51,253 bases of DNA from Vibrio tasmaniensis 1F-187. GTDB taxonomy: Bacteria; Pseudomonadota; Gammaproteobacteria; Enterobacterales; Vibrionaceae. The notes below the pieces were generated by a model. The model saw only the letters and a list, made by a program, of their open reading frames with translations, was not told where the DNA came from and made no database searches. The position numbers and the translations under genes were made by a program. Every line of letters begins with the position of its first letter. Positions within the stretch are counted from its first letter, which is position 1. Below, piece by piece: positions 18,227-26,457 of this stretch. Location of the stretch: assembly GCF_000272405.2 (NCBI RefSeq), contig NZ_AJZM02000372.1, positions 33,622 to 84,874 on the forward strand. The letters are read 5' to 3'.

Positions 18227-18661
18227 CTAGAACAACGTTTGTTGTCTCTTCTCAGGCACTGGCTGAACTTCGCCATAATTACGCAGTTGTTCCATTTTTT
18301 GGATGTCTAACCGCAGTTCAGTCACATAGCTGTCGCCAACAGGGTAACTGCGCACCACTTCAGCACCACGGATAACACCATCAACCGCGCCTGAAGTTCT
18401 CTCAGTACCAAGACGCTGATCTTCAAGCTCAGCTCGACCACTCACGCGCATACCATACACTTGCTCGGCAAGTTCACGATACGCATCAATTTTAGAGGCT
18501 CTCATTGCTCGAATACGTTTCTCTTCGTCATTACGACCTTTCTGCTCGCTGACACTCGCGTAGCCAACCGCAACCAAAAAGTCATTAGGTCTCATGCTTT
18601 GTAATGGTTGGCAGCCGACAAGCAATAAAGCGGCAACAACAAATATTAACTTCTTCATCAC
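18227..18661 (-). CDS. flgP: Flagellar outer-membrane lipoprotein FlgP
   Basis: FlgP is an outer-membrane lipoprotein needed for motility in Vibrio and forms part of the basal structures around the sheathed flagellum. The 144-residue precursor has a lipobox LLLVGC (Cys at residue 17). It contains KIDAYRELAEQVYGMRVSGRAELED, the LPP20-like domain typical of FlgP, and YVTELRLDIQKMEQL. It starts 6 bases after flgO stops. The order flgO-flgP, divergent from flgT, is the Vibrio arrangement. Confidence 0.93.
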   Translation of the reverse strand: MMKKLIFVVAALLLVGCQPLQSMRPNDFLVAVGYASVSEQKGRNDEEKRIRAMRASKIDAYRELAEQVYGMRVSGRAELEDQRLGTERTSGAVDGVIRGAEVVRSYPVGDSYVTELRLDIQKMEQLRNYGEVQPVPEKRQQTLF

Positions 18662-18667
18662 GAACTC

Positions 18668-19303
18668 CTAAGGGCGAAGAATAACAGTATGAGGCTGACT
18701 GATCGTTGGATCAGAACGAATAATAACCCCATCTTGAGTTCGAATACTGTTCAGAGTATCTAAGTCACGACCAATACGGTCTGCAGGTAAAAAGCCTTGT
18801 GCGGAAGCAACAACGATGCGAGTTTGCATTCCGACCACACGAGCATTCACTAGAACACCGCCTTCTTGACGAAGCATAGTTCCAGTCAAAACATACTGGA
18901 CGTCTTGCTCTTGGGCTAAGTCTTTCCAATCGCGGCTAATAGCAAAATCCCCCTGGTGGGTCACTTGGATAGAGCCTGTGGTTTTAAAATCAACCACTTT
19001 AAAACCTCGACGCTGAAACTGATGAATGAAACCTTCTGATACCGAGTTTCCTAACCAACTGGTTGTGTCCATGTGTTGCAGATCGACAAACGAGGTAATG
19101 GCAATGGGTGTTCTGGCTGAAATACTCGTATTCGACAAGATCAAATCTTCGGTCATGCTTTCCACGAAAAAATCCATGGTATGACGCGGGCTGTCCATCA
19201 ACATAAACGGACTGCCTGAATACTCAGATTTACCGTTATAGATTGGCGAATAAGCGCATGATGTCATTAACATGACACTCATTACTACGAGCCATTTTTT
19301 CAT
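18668..19303 (-). CDS. flgO: Flagellar outer-membrane lipoprotein FlgO
   Basis: FlgO is an outer-membrane partner of FlgP in Vibrio flagellar stability and motility. I start at the ATG at 19303 (MKKWLVVMSVMLMTSCAYS), which has GGAGA upstream and gives 211 residues. A 13-residue longer frame would hide the signal behind polar residues. The lipobox is MTSC. The conserved FlgO domain includes TPIAITSFVDLQHMDTTSWLG and the stretch QYVLTGTMLRQEGGVLVNARVVG. It is first gene of flgO-flgP, with a sigma-54 element about 160 bases upstream. Confidence 0.93.
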   Translation of the reverse strand: MKKWLVVMSVMLMTSCAYSPIYNGKSEYSGSPFMLMDSPRHTMDFFVESMTEDLILSNTSISARTPIAITSFVDLQHMDTTSWLGNSVSEGFIHQFQRRGFKVVDFKTTGSIQVTHQGDFAISRDWKDLAQEQDVQYVLTGTMLRQEGGVLVNARVVGMQTRIVVASAQGFLPADRIGRDLDTLNSIRTQDGVIIRSDPTISQPHTVILRP

Positions 19304-19380
19304 TCTCTTATCTCCAGATATATTTAGTGCTTGCTGTTCCAATATGTTCTCGCCATGACTCTTTTCAATGGATTACAATG

Positions 19381-19398
19381 TTGGAACAATCTTTGCTT
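19381..19398 (+). promoter_or_regulatory. Sigma-54 promoter of flgT
   Basis: TTGGAACAATCTTTGCTT on the plus strand has GG at 19383-19384, ten bases, GC at 19395-19396, with a perfect TTGC half. It gives a leader of about 90 bases to the flgT ATG at 19496. Confidence 0.78.
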
Positions 19399-19462
19399 TT
19401 CATTAATGGTTCAGATTATGAAAAACGCACTTGAGTCAGCTTTAAGCTTATAGATATTTGTT

Positions 19463-19480
19463 AAGCAATATTTATACCCA
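19463..19480 (-). promoter_or_regulatory. Sigma-54 promoter of flgO-flgP
   Basis: Minus strand TGGGTATAAATATTGCTT has GG at 19478-19477, ten bases, GC at 19466-19465, and a perfect TTGC half. It lies downstream of the flgT promoter and faces it, so the two leaders overlap by about 60 bases on opposite strands. Confidence 0.72.
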
Positions 19481-19495
19481 ACTGGTAACGAATAG

Positions 19496-20629
19496 ATGAA
19501 AAAAATAATTTATTACTTATTTTCAATAAGTTTACTGACAACCATCAGCTTCAGTACTCATGCCTCTTGGTATGAAGTTACCGGTACTGCAACCATCGTA
19601 TCGTCAGAGGATGCGGCAAGGGTTCATGCCCTAGAGGATGCCGTTTACAAAGCCATACAGTTCTCTGGTGCTGACATCGGCAGTATTGCAAACCTCACCC
19701 CCTACTTAGATGCAAAAAAGAAAGAATTTCAATTTACCAATCATGAAGTGCGCTACATCTTAGTAGAAAAAGAGAAGAAACGCGGTGGCAATATAATGGT
19801 CACTGCAAGGATAGACATCTACCCTTCGGCAAGTGCTTGCCATGAAAGCCAATATAAGAAGACGTTTTTGGTCGGTAATATTGATGTAAGCTCTCCACAA
19901 CAAGCTGTGATGGGCCGAATCTATAACATTGGTGATGATTTTGGCCATGTTGTTAACCGACAACTGGCGCAAGAATCTCGCAGTTTTGTCTCTGTTGGCA
20001 CAACAAATTACGACATTGACAAGCGTCGACCGGAAGTGATCAAAATGATCGCACAAGATACGGGGGCACAGTACATCATAGGTGGTGACATCACCGACTT
20101 AACCGCAACCATTGAATCGAAGCTTTTGAAAGACGACATTATCAATCGCCAATTTGCGTTAGAAATGCAGGTATTCGATGGTAAAACAGGTCATCAGGTT
20201 TACAACCGAAGCTATCGTGAAGTAGCAAAATGGCCATTTGCGAAGACCAGTGAAATCGACACCCGCAGTGCTCGTTTCTGGGCATCAACCTATGGCAGTA
20301 TGATGCTTCGTGTCAGTCGTAATATTATGTTGGATTTAGAATCGGAAGTATCTTGTAAAATCACGCTTCCTGAAGTTGCTGCTGTGTTTGGGAATATGGT
20401 GACCATTGATTTAGGACGAATACACGGTGTAGAACAAGGCGACAAACTTCAGCTTTGGCACACAGGTTCATTTATCGACCAAAGAGGCTTGCCACGCAAT
20501 AAGGTCTCTCAAAGCGATATCACCCTGACGGTTTCTCGCGTTTATGAAAACGAAGCTGAACTCACCATTGATCAACCAAGCCTTGCGGGAAGCATTCAAA
20601 TTGGTGATGTAATGCAGAAAATCATGTAG
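19496..20629 (+). CDS. flgT: Flagellar H-ring protein FlgT
   Basis: FlgT forms the Vibrio-specific H ring around the L/P rings and helps anchor the MotX/MotY T ring of the sodium motor. The 377-residue precursor has a signal peptide ending THASWYEVTGTA. The N-terminal domain shows EDAARVHALEDAVYKAIQFSGADI (residues about 37-60). A middle domain follows (IAQDTGAQYIIGGDITDL). A C-terminal domain ends with VTIDLGRIHGVEQGDKLQLW and SLAGSIQIGDVMQKIM. This is the three-domain length known for V. alginolyticus FlgT. It is transcribed alone, with a sigma-54 promoter and its own terminator. Confidence 0.94.
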   Translation: MKKIIYYLFSISLLTTISFSTHASWYEVTGTATIVSSEDAARVHALEDAVYKAIQFSGADIGSIANLTPYLDAKKKEFQFTNHEVRYILVEKEKKRGGNIMVTARIDIYPSASACHESQYKKTFLVGNIDVSSPQQAVMGRIYNIGDDFGHVVNRQLAQESRSFVSVGTTNYDIDKRRPEVIKMIAQDTGAQYIIGGDITDLTATIESKLLKDDIINRQFALEMQVFDGKTGHQVYNRSYREVAKWPFAKTSEIDTRSARFWASTYGSMMLRVSRNIMLDLESEVSCKITLPEVAAVFGNMVTIDLGRIHGVEQGDKLQLWHTGSFIDQRGLPRNKVSQSDITLTVSRVYENEAELTIDQPSLAGSIQIGDVMQKIM

Positions 20630-20658
20630 TTAGCAGCACCATCAACTCATGTTTTCTA

Positions 20659-20697
20659 ATAAAGCCTTAGCAAAAGTACTAAGGCTTTATTTTTTTC
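20659..20697 (+). terminator. Terminator after flgT
   Basis: ATAAAGCCTTAG (20659-20670) and CTAAGGCTTTAT (20679-20690) form a 12-bp stem, followed by TTTTTTC. It is canonical. Confidence 0.9.
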
Positions 20698-20768
20698 ATG
20701 AGGATTAGTTTCGGTTTCGCGGTATTTGTCGTAATCTTATTAATAACATAATCATCATTTAGCGAACT

Positions 20769-21275
20769 ATGAGCCAGAATAATCTAATTGGTGCTACCGG
20801 TTACCGCTTTATCTCGAAAGGTAAGACCGCTTTTAAGATCCACATTCATACACCCGACGATACGGTATTACATCGTTCAGTTGGCTTTGTTCGTATGGGG
20901 GAAGACAAAGCACTCAAGAAAACCATCAAATTAAGAGATGAGCTAGGTAGACAGCTTTGGGGCAAGTTTTGGCCAAAGGTCCTCAAAGAACCCTATCTCA
21001 TGACACGTCTGCCTCATAGTTTAGAGCCTAAAATTGTATTTAAGCCTAATCCAACGCAGAGTGACCCTGAACATCGCGACGAGTGCTACATAGCGAAATG
21101 GCGTGTTTTCTCTGAGAATGGTGATTACAAATATAGAACAAAAGTATGCTCTATACGAAAACACGGTCGACTCGCAGCCTACAGCCAAACCAAACGAGCA
21201 CTGCTTGAAGCTCACAAAGATGTGATTGAGCTGCTTATCTTTATGGGACGATTGAACAGCATTGATCTGAAGTAG
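20769..21275 (+). CDS. Uncharacterised 168-residue basic protein with two similar halves
   Basis: I do not recognise a named family with certainty. The protein is soluble-looking, has no signal or membrane segment, and is rich in Lys and Arg. Two segments share a layout of an aromatic/basic strand set followed by a helix. One is residues 9-60 (ATGYRFISKGKTAFKIHIH ... KALKKTIKLRDELGRQLWG). The other is about 103-160 (CYIAKWRVFSENGDYKYRTKV ... QTKRALLEAHKDVIELL). The three-strand-plus-helix pattern recalls AP2-type DNA-binding modules, so a nucleic-acid-binding role is possible but unproven. It lies alone between the flgT terminator and the terminator that closes the leftward APE operon. Confidence 0.75.
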   Translation: MSQNNLIGATGYRFISKGKTAFKIHIHTPDDTVLHRSVGFVRMGEDKALKKTIKLRDELGRQLWGKFWPKVLKEPYLMTRLPHSLEPKIVFKPNPTQSDPEHRDECYIAKWRVFSENGDYKYRTKVCSIRKHGRLAAYSQTKRALLEAHKDVIELLIFMGRLNSIDLK

Positions 21276-21360
21276 TATCAACCTCGATAACTTCGTTAGA
21301 AACTTTGGATTCTGACGTACTGGAGTTGGTACTCGAGCTGAGAGGCTGATTATCAGATAC

Positions 21361-21390
21361 AAAAACAGCCGCGCATTGCGGCTGTTTTGA
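21361..21390. terminator. Bidirectional terminator at the left edge of the APE cluster
   Basis: AAACAGCCGC (21363-21372), loop GCATT, GCGGCTGTTT (21378-21387). It has TTTTG on the plus side and TTTTTG on the minus side. It serves the 20769 gene and the converging halogenase-like gene. Confidence 0.85.
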
Positions 21391-21445
21391 TTTATGGCTA
21401 ACCATAGTGACCATTTAGCATGCTATTACATACTAAATAGACCAT

Positions 21446-22687
21446 CTAGCTTCGGCATATCTCTGCCAGCGTCTTCAATCGACGTTTTGACTCGTTTACA
21501 TATGGGTTGCTTTGATCCCATGCGTAGCCCGCCAAAATCGAACATACCATTTGCTTTATCTTCGGGTTTGGTTCTTGATAGAAAATCACATCCTGAAGAG
21601 CCCCCGAGTACCACCCTTCAACATACGTTCTGAAAGTATTTACCCCAATCATCAATGGTTCAGCGTATTCACGATCCCAGTCGACTTTCTCACCATTGAG
21701 TTGTTTTTCCACACACTCAACCACAAACTGAGCCGACTTCATCGCAATAGTCACTCCCGATGAAAATACAGGGTCAAGAAATTCCCCTGCATTACCCAGT
21801 AATGCATACTTATCGGTTGCAAGATGTTTAACGTTGACAGAATAGCCACCAATTTCGCCTGCGGGATTTGGATACTCCGCATTTGCCAAAATCTCGGCCA
21901 AGCCCGACTCTTCTGTTGCCAGCTGCTTAATCGCCGAAATCTTGTCTTCTGGGTATGATTCAAAGAATTTAGGTTCCCCTACCACACCGAATGAAGAGAC
22001 TCCGTTACTGAAGGGAATCAACCAATACCAAACATCAGGATTGGTTGGATGTACCGAGACCAAAATTTTACTGCGATCGTATTCAAGATCAGTATCCGTT
22101 GCTGAGATATGATCATTAATATGTGTGAAGATAGCTTTGCGCGGAGGAAGTCGTGATGGCTCTTCTAAATCGAGCATCTTGGGTAACACTCGACCAAAAC
22201 CACTACCATCAAGGACGTATTGAGCCTCTAGCTGATAACGCTCTCCACCCTGTATTTGTACATCTAGTACAGTACGGTCTTCAGCGAAGTTAATGCCTAT
22301 CAGTTCATGTTGGTAATCAATGGTAACACCCTGCGCTTCAGCACAGTCTGCCATTACCTTATCAAAAGTACCTCGTTGAACCTGAAACGTCGTTCCCGGC
22401 CCAGAAGAGAACTTATCTTCAAAATTAAACGCCGTATAAACACCATTTTTACGAAAAGCCGCGCCATCTTTAAATTGGAAGTTAGCATTAGCCACAGCTT
22501 CGCTCATGCCCGCTTGTTCGATCACTTCCATGCACGCAGGTAACAGGCTTTCACCAATAGAAAAACGGGGGAAAAGGCTCTTTTCAATCACTCGAACATC
22601 GATGCCTTTTTTATGAAGCAAAGACGCAGCAATAGACCCAGATGGGCCAGCTCCGATGATCACTACTTGAGTTGACAGTTTTTTCAT
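21446..22687 (-). CDS. Flavin-dependent halogenase-like FAD oxidoreductase of the APE cluster
   Basis: The 413-residue protein has an N-terminal FAD fold with GAGPSG (12-17). The pattern PRFSIGESLLPACMEVIEQ (40-58) is found in the tryptophan-halogenase/geranylgeranyl-reductase superfamily. Two halogenase hallmarks are visible: a Lys in FKDGA (Lys73), in the position where variant halogenases have their catalytic lysine, and WYWLIP (220-225), matching the WxWxIP motif that keeps flavin halogenases from acting as monooxygenases. The Gly normally before that Trp is Asp or Val here. It could chlorinate or otherwise oxidise the aryl head group. It is last in a leftward operon, 24 bases after the methyltransferase. 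An oxidoreductase without halogenase activity remains possible. Confidence 0.8.
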   Translation of the reverse strand: MKKLSTQVVIIGAGPSGSIAASLLHKKGIDVRVIEKSLFPRFSIGESLLPACMEVIEQAGMSEAVANANFQFKDGAAFRKNGVYTAFNFEDKFSSGPGTTFQVQRGTFDKVMADCAEAQGVTIDYQHELIGINFAEDRTVLDVQIQGGERYQLEAQYVLDGSGFGRVLPKMLDLEEPSRLPPRKAIFTHINDHISATDTDLEYDRSKILVSVHPTNPDVWYWLIPFSNGVSSFGVVGEPKFFESYPEDKISAIKQLATEESGLAEILANAEYPNPAGEIGGYSVNVKHLATDKYALLGNAGEFLDPVFSSGVTIAMKSAQFVVECVEKQLNGEKVDWDREYAEPLMIGVNTFRTYVEGWYSGALQDVIFYQEPNPKIKQMVCSILAGYAWDQSNPYVNESKRRLKTLAEICRS

Positions 22688-22711
22688 TAATTTAAGCCAT
22701 GTTTACCATGA

Positions 22712-23785
22712 TTATTTCGCGCTAGCTTTCAGCTCCAGAAGCGTATGCCCAAGACCGATATCGTCGGTACGAGTCACCACATCAAAGCCAGCCTCTTCCA
22801 CTATCTCTAGGAAATCTTCACTGCGGTAAAAGCGGCTGTTGCCGTTGGCCAAGCAAGTGAAGTAGAGAGACGTCGCATTTAAGCTATAAGAAGCCGCATC
22901 GTATTTCTGTGCATCCCAAAACAGTTCAAGGATATAAACAGTCGCGTCTTCTGACATATGAGAGCGAACACGCTTTAATATGCTAAGAATTTCCATTGGC
23001 GAGAAACAATCAAGGAACTGACTCATCCACCACACATCCGTACCTGTCGGCAGCGCTTGCTGTTTATCAAGCATGTTAGCGGGGAATGGAGTCACTCGGT
23101 CTTGATGACCGTGCTGTGTTGCGTTTGCCATTGCCATTTCTAATTGCTGCGGCAAATCGACAATCGTCACCTCGACATCAGAGTCGTAGTTACAACATTG
23201 CATTGCCCACTTACCTGTATTACCGCCAATATCCACCAGCGATTTAGGCTTCTTACTGAAAACTTTCTCAAGCAACACGGGGAAAGAACGATCTGAGTAG
23301 AAATGATCAAACTTAAACCAGCTCTCTTTTGCTTTTTCTGGTAATTGAGACAAACCTTGATAAATCGTTTCCCAATCACCCAGCTCTTTCAGGCCTGCAG
23401 GTGTACCTTCTTCTATTGCTTCGGTTAAATGCATCATCGCGGCATAACAAACATCAGCCGTGAAATCCATATTTGCGTTGGTCATGCCATCGTGCAATAG
23501 ATAGAAGCCTAGGTTAGCCATTTTATAATGGGGCTTATCCCAAGTAACGATATGAGCACTCAACGCCATATCAAGCAGAACTTTGACACCGTATTCGGAT
23601 ACACCCGTTGCTTGAGAAATAGTTTCAGCGGGTAAACCATCATTGCCCGCGTCATCTAACGCTTTCAAAATACCTAAATCACGAAGTGTACGAGCTGTAT
23701 GAAAAACAATAGGAGCAAAAGACAATTTTTGCGCTTCTGTTTTTGCTTCTAATGCGTTAAATGGATCTAATTTATATTCCGACAC
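22712..23785 (-). CDS. apeB: SAM-dependent O-methyltransferase of the APE cluster
   Basis: The 357-residue protein has the build of plant/hydroxyneurosporene-type O-methyltransferases. An N-terminal dimerisation/winged-helix part (about 20-100, HTARTLRDLGILKALDDAG and TGVSEYGVKVLLDMAL) precedes a Rossmann SAM domain with motif I VDIGGNTG (184-191). VTIVDLPQQLEMA, TDVWWMSQFLDCFSP and a C-terminal EEAGFDVV follow. In characterised APE pathways the methyltransferase modifies the 4-hydroxyphenyl head or ring carbons. The symbol follows the Xenorhabdus/E. coli APE naming as I recall it and is tentative. It lies 29 bases after the lipoprotein gene and 24 before the halogenase-like gene. Confidence 0.82.
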   Translation of the reverse strand: MSEYKLDPFNALEAKTEAQKLSFAPIVFHTARTLRDLGILKALDDAGNDGLPAETISQATGVSEYGVKVLLDMALSAHIVTWDKPHYKMANLGFYLLHDGMTNANMDFTADVCYAAMMHLTEAIEEGTPAGLKELGDWETIYQGLSQLPEKAKESWFKFDHFYSDRSFPVLLEKVFSKKPKSLVDIGGNTGKWAMQCCNYDSDVEVTIVDLPQQLEMAMANATQHGHQDRVTPFPANMLDKQQALPTGTDVWWMSQFLDCFSPMEILSILKRVRSHMSEDATVYILELFWDAQKYDAASYSLNATSLYFTCLANGNSRFYRSEDFLEIVEEAGFDVVTRTDDIGLGHTLLELKASAK

Positions 23786-23814
23786 GAAAAACCTAACTTT
23801 AAAATAATAGAGAG

Positions 23815-24204
23815 CTACATAGCAGCCATTTGTGCAAGCTTGCGTTTAATATCAACGTTCAAGTTATTAACCCAACGGTTGTAATTACGGTGTATTTCAC
23901 CATCGTCGTACTTCAAATTCTCTGATTCGACGTAAAGAATAGAGTAAAACTTATCATTATATGGAATATCAACCACAGCATGATGTGAACGGACATACAG
24001 TTCAGCACGGATTAGGCCTGGCTTAATTTCTGAAACCAACCAACCTCGGTTCTCAGCAGACTCATAAATCGCTGATTTCACCTGTTTACTTTGAAGATTC
24101 AAAACAACTGGAGTATCCTCAACATTCATTACAGGTTGGACACGTCCACAGCCTGCAAGAACGAGTATAAATAACATTGAAACGGCTATTTTTAGTAATT
24201 TCAT
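23815..24204 (-). CDS. Small lipoprotein of the APE cluster
   Basis: The 129-residue precursor has a lipoprotein signal (MKLLKIAVSMLFILVLAGC) with lipobox LAGC. The mature part contains SAIYESAENRGWLVSEIKPGLIRAELYVRSHHAVVDIPY and NYNRWVNNLNVDIKRKLAQM, the pattern of small lipoproteins commonly found at the border of APE clusters. Function is unknown. It starts 71 bases from the divergent chain-length-factor gene, so both operons share a control region. It is first in the lipoprotein-methyltransferase-halogenase operon. Confidence 0.78.
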   Translation of the reverse strand: MKLLKIAVSMLFILVLAGCGRVQPVMNVEDTPVVLNLQSKQVKSAIYESAENRGWLVSEIKPGLIRAELYVRSHHAVVDIPYNDKFYSILYVESENLKYDDGEIHRNYNRWVNNLNVDIKRKLAQMAAM

Positions 24205-24275
24205 TTAAACTCCTTACCCGTGTTTATTTATAAGCATGCATAGTATTAGTTAGACCCAAAGTAAATCAATACTCT
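24205..24275. promoter_or_regulatory. Divergent control region of the two APE operons
   Basis: Only 71 bases separate the two start codons. It is AT-rich, with an imperfect inverted repeat AGTATT/AATACT (24242-24247 and 24268-24273) and a GCATGC palindrome near 24234. I could not place -35/-10 boxes with confidence. No regulator gene is found in the cluster. Confidence 0.45.
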
Positions 24276-25055
24276 ATGTCAAATCAATCCCAATTAATGT
24301 CGTTTAATATTGAAAAATGGTCAGCAAATTCGCCAGGCCTCTATTCCGTTGCCGAGTGGCAAACGTGGAGCACTCATTTAGATTGGCCACAAAATGGCTC
24401 AACCGAATTTAAAGCCATCCCTCCTATGATGCGCCGCCGAATGAGCCTGCAAAGCAAACTGGCCGTCCAAACCGCATTAACTCTATTAAAAGATACCTCG
24501 ATTGATTATCTGGTTTTTGCCAGTCGGCATGGTGAGCTCCACCGAACAGCCACTTTAATTCAATCAATATTAGAAGGTGACGATGCCTCTCCAATGGCGT
24601 TTTCCCAATCGGTACACAACACCGCTGCAGGTCTAACAACGATTGCTGCAAAAGCACCGATTCCACTGACCTCTATCGCTGCTGGGCAAGATACCTTTCA
24701 CAACGCCCTGATTGAAGCTTATCTTTACCTACATCAGTATCCGTCACATCGTGTACTCGTCATTGACTTCGACCAACCTCTGCCTGATGTATATCGAGAA
24801 TACGAAAATCAGCACTATGCTGACTACGCTCTAGGTTTAGTAGTCACTGCAGGCAGTGACTACTCAGTTTCGAGAGCAGTAACAAGTAAACCAATCGCTA
24901 GCCCCCCCAAAGTTAGAGACAGCTCAGCCGCTGATTTACCACAAGGCCTACAAACGCTACAACATATCCTATTGGGAACACAGCATTGGACTATTGCTGG
25001 TAAGCACCAAAACTGGTCCTGGGTCAATAACGCCCAAGCAGGTGCACAGAAATGA
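24276..25055 (+). CDS. apeC: Ketosynthase-like chain-length factor
   Basis: The 259-residue protein is the short, N-terminal-type beta-ketoacyl synthase fold that partners the true KS (ApeO) in APE pathways. The family pattern FSQSVHNTAAGLTTI (109-123) is clear. In the place of the active-site Cys of ketosynthases (STAC) it reads SIAAGQD, so Ala136 replaces the nucleophile. It also lacks the two C-terminal catalytic His regions. It should therefore shape the KS pocket rather than condense. It is first in the 17-gene rightward operon and overlaps the next start by four bases. Confidence 0.85.
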   Translation: MSNQSQLMSFNIEKWSANSPGLYSVAEWQTWSTHLDWPQNGSTEFKAIPPMMRRRMSLQSKLAVQTALTLLKDTSIDYLVFASRHGELHRTATLIQSILEGDDASPMAFSQSVHNTAAGLTTIAAKAPIPLTSIAAGQDTFHNALIEAYLYLHQYPSHRVLVIDFDQPLPDVYREYENQHYADYALGLVVTAGSDYSVSRAVTSKPIASPPKVRDSSAADLPQGLQTLQHILLGTQHWTIAGKHQNWSWVNNAQAGAQK

Positions 25056-25822
25056 GCAAAGTAGGCCAATGTTGGCGAGTATTCGCGACGGGGCTCTGCT
25101 TTACCATCTTTGGTTTGGGAGGCTTAGTCTTAAGCTTCTTAATCTTACCTTCGATCGCCCTAACGACTCGCAACGTCATAGAAAGAGAGCTCAAAGCACA
25201 ACGATTAATCCGTTTCTCATTCAATGCATTCTGCCAAATAATGAAGTTCACAGGCGCGATTGATTACCAAATTGATGGCGCCGAACTGCTCCGCGAAGAT
25301 CGCAACTGCATCATTGTCGCCAATCACCCTAGCTTGATTGACTATGTACTAATCGCCTCTCAACTTCCTCAATGTGATTGTCTTGTTAAAGCGGCAATAT
25401 GGGAAAACCCGTTTATGAAGAGGATTGTCAAAGCAGCGGGATACATACCCAACCAAACCCCTGACGATCTTTTAGAACGCTGTGAAGAACGCTTTTCGCG
25501 TGGAAATGTATTGTTAGTTTTCCCTGAAGGAACTCGCACAACGCCAGGAATTGAACCATCCTTACAACGTGGTGCGGCACAAATTGCCACTCGAACACAA
25601 ACCGATTTACGCGTGATTCATATTACAGTTTCTCCGACATTCTTAACAAAAGAGAAAAAATGGTATCAAGTTCCTGCCACTAAACCCTTTTTTCATATCG
25701 CAGTGAAAGGTAAAATAGACGTCGCACCCTTTATTGAGAATTCAAACAACTTAACTTCGGCAGCAAGGCGCCTCAATCAACACCTTGCACAGACTATTTT
25801 TCCTTCCGAAGAGAATATTTAG
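25052..25822 (+). CDS. apeD: PlsC-type 1-acyl-glycerol-phosphate acyltransferase family protein
   Basis: The 256-residue protein is an inner-membrane acyltransferase. It has an N-terminal membrane segment (about 12-36), then the HX4D catalytic motif in ANHPSLIDYVLIA (His92, Asp97) and the acyl-acceptor motif VFPEGTRT (about 170). In APE pathways such enzymes are thought to move the finished aryl polyene acyl group onto a lipid or sugar acceptor. Start ATGA overlaps the stop of the chain-length factor. A gap of 106 bases with no ORF follows before the first ACP. Confidence 0.88.
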   Translation: MSKVGQCWRVFATGLCFTIFGLGGLVLSFLILPSIALTTRNVIERELKAQRLIRFSFNAFCQIMKFTGAIDYQIDGAELLREDRNCIIVANHPSLIDYVLIASQLPQCDCLVKAAIWENPFMKRIVKAAGYIPNQTPDDLLERCEERFSRGNVLLVFPEGTRTTPGIEPSLQRGAAQIATRTQTDLRVIHITVSPTFLTKEKKWYQVPATKPFFHIAVKGKIDVAPFIENSNNLTSAARRLNQHLAQTIFPSEENI

Positions 25823-25928
25823 CTCATCAATAAAACAACTGGTGATATCAGCGTTTCGAAAATACATCACATAATGTAGAATCGCCCCCCTTGAAGTAGC
25901 ATTTAGATAAAGTACTAAGTAGGCCTAA

Positions 25929-26189
25929 GTGGAAACATTACACAACGAACTAAAACAACTGATTATCGACGCACTGAATCTTGAAGATATGAGCATTGAT
26001 GAAATTGAAACGGAAGCACCACTGTTTGGTGATGGACTTGGATTAGATTCTATCGATGCCCTTGAGCTCGGCCTTGCTATCAAGAAAAAGTACAACATTG
26101 TTATCGATGCCGACGATTCAAACACTCGCCAGCATTTTGCATCGGTTGAAAACCTAGCTAACTACATTTCATCTAAAACAAACAACTAG
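25929..26189 (+). CDS. apeE: Acyl carrier protein 1 of the APE pathway
   Basis: The 86-residue acidic four-helix protein carries the polyene chain on a phosphopantetheine arm attached to Ser41 in the motif GLGLDSIDALEL. The start is a GTG at 25929. The nearest in-frame ATG (MSIDE, residue 21) would remove helix I. It is separated from the second ACP by 10 bases. Confidence 0.92.
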   Translation: METLHNELKQLIIDALNLEDMSIDEIETEAPLFGDGLGLDSIDALELGLAIKKKYNIVIDADDSNTRQHFASVENLANYISSKTNN

Positions 26190-26199
26190 ACAGATCTTT

Positions 26200-26457
26200 A
26201 TGACACAAGCTAACCAACAAGAAGTATTCAACCAGGTTAAAGATGCGCTTATCGAGCTGTTTGAGCTTGATGCTGAAGATATCACTCCAGAAGCACACCT
26301 TTATCTCGACCTCGATCTCGACAGCATTGATGCCGTTGATTTGGTCGTTCACTTACAGAACGTTACAGGTAAGAAGATCAAGCCTGAAGAGTTCAAAGCA
26401 GTACGCACCGTTAATGACGTTGTCGAGTCTGTGGTTGAACTATTGAAGGACGCATAA
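26200..26457 (+). CDS. apeF: Acyl carrier protein 2 of the APE pathway
   Basis: The 85-residue acidic carrier protein has the phosphopantetheine site Ser42 in LDLDLDSIDAVDL. APE clusters keep two ACPs. In the characterised systems one tends to accept the aryl starter and the other the extending chain, but which does what cannot be read here. The stop TAATG shares a base with the next start, so translation is coupled. Confidence 0.92.
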   Translation: MTQANQQEVFNQVKDALIELFELDAEDITPEAHLYLDLDLDSIDAVDLVVHLQNVTGKKIKPEEFKAVRTVNDVVESVVELLKDA

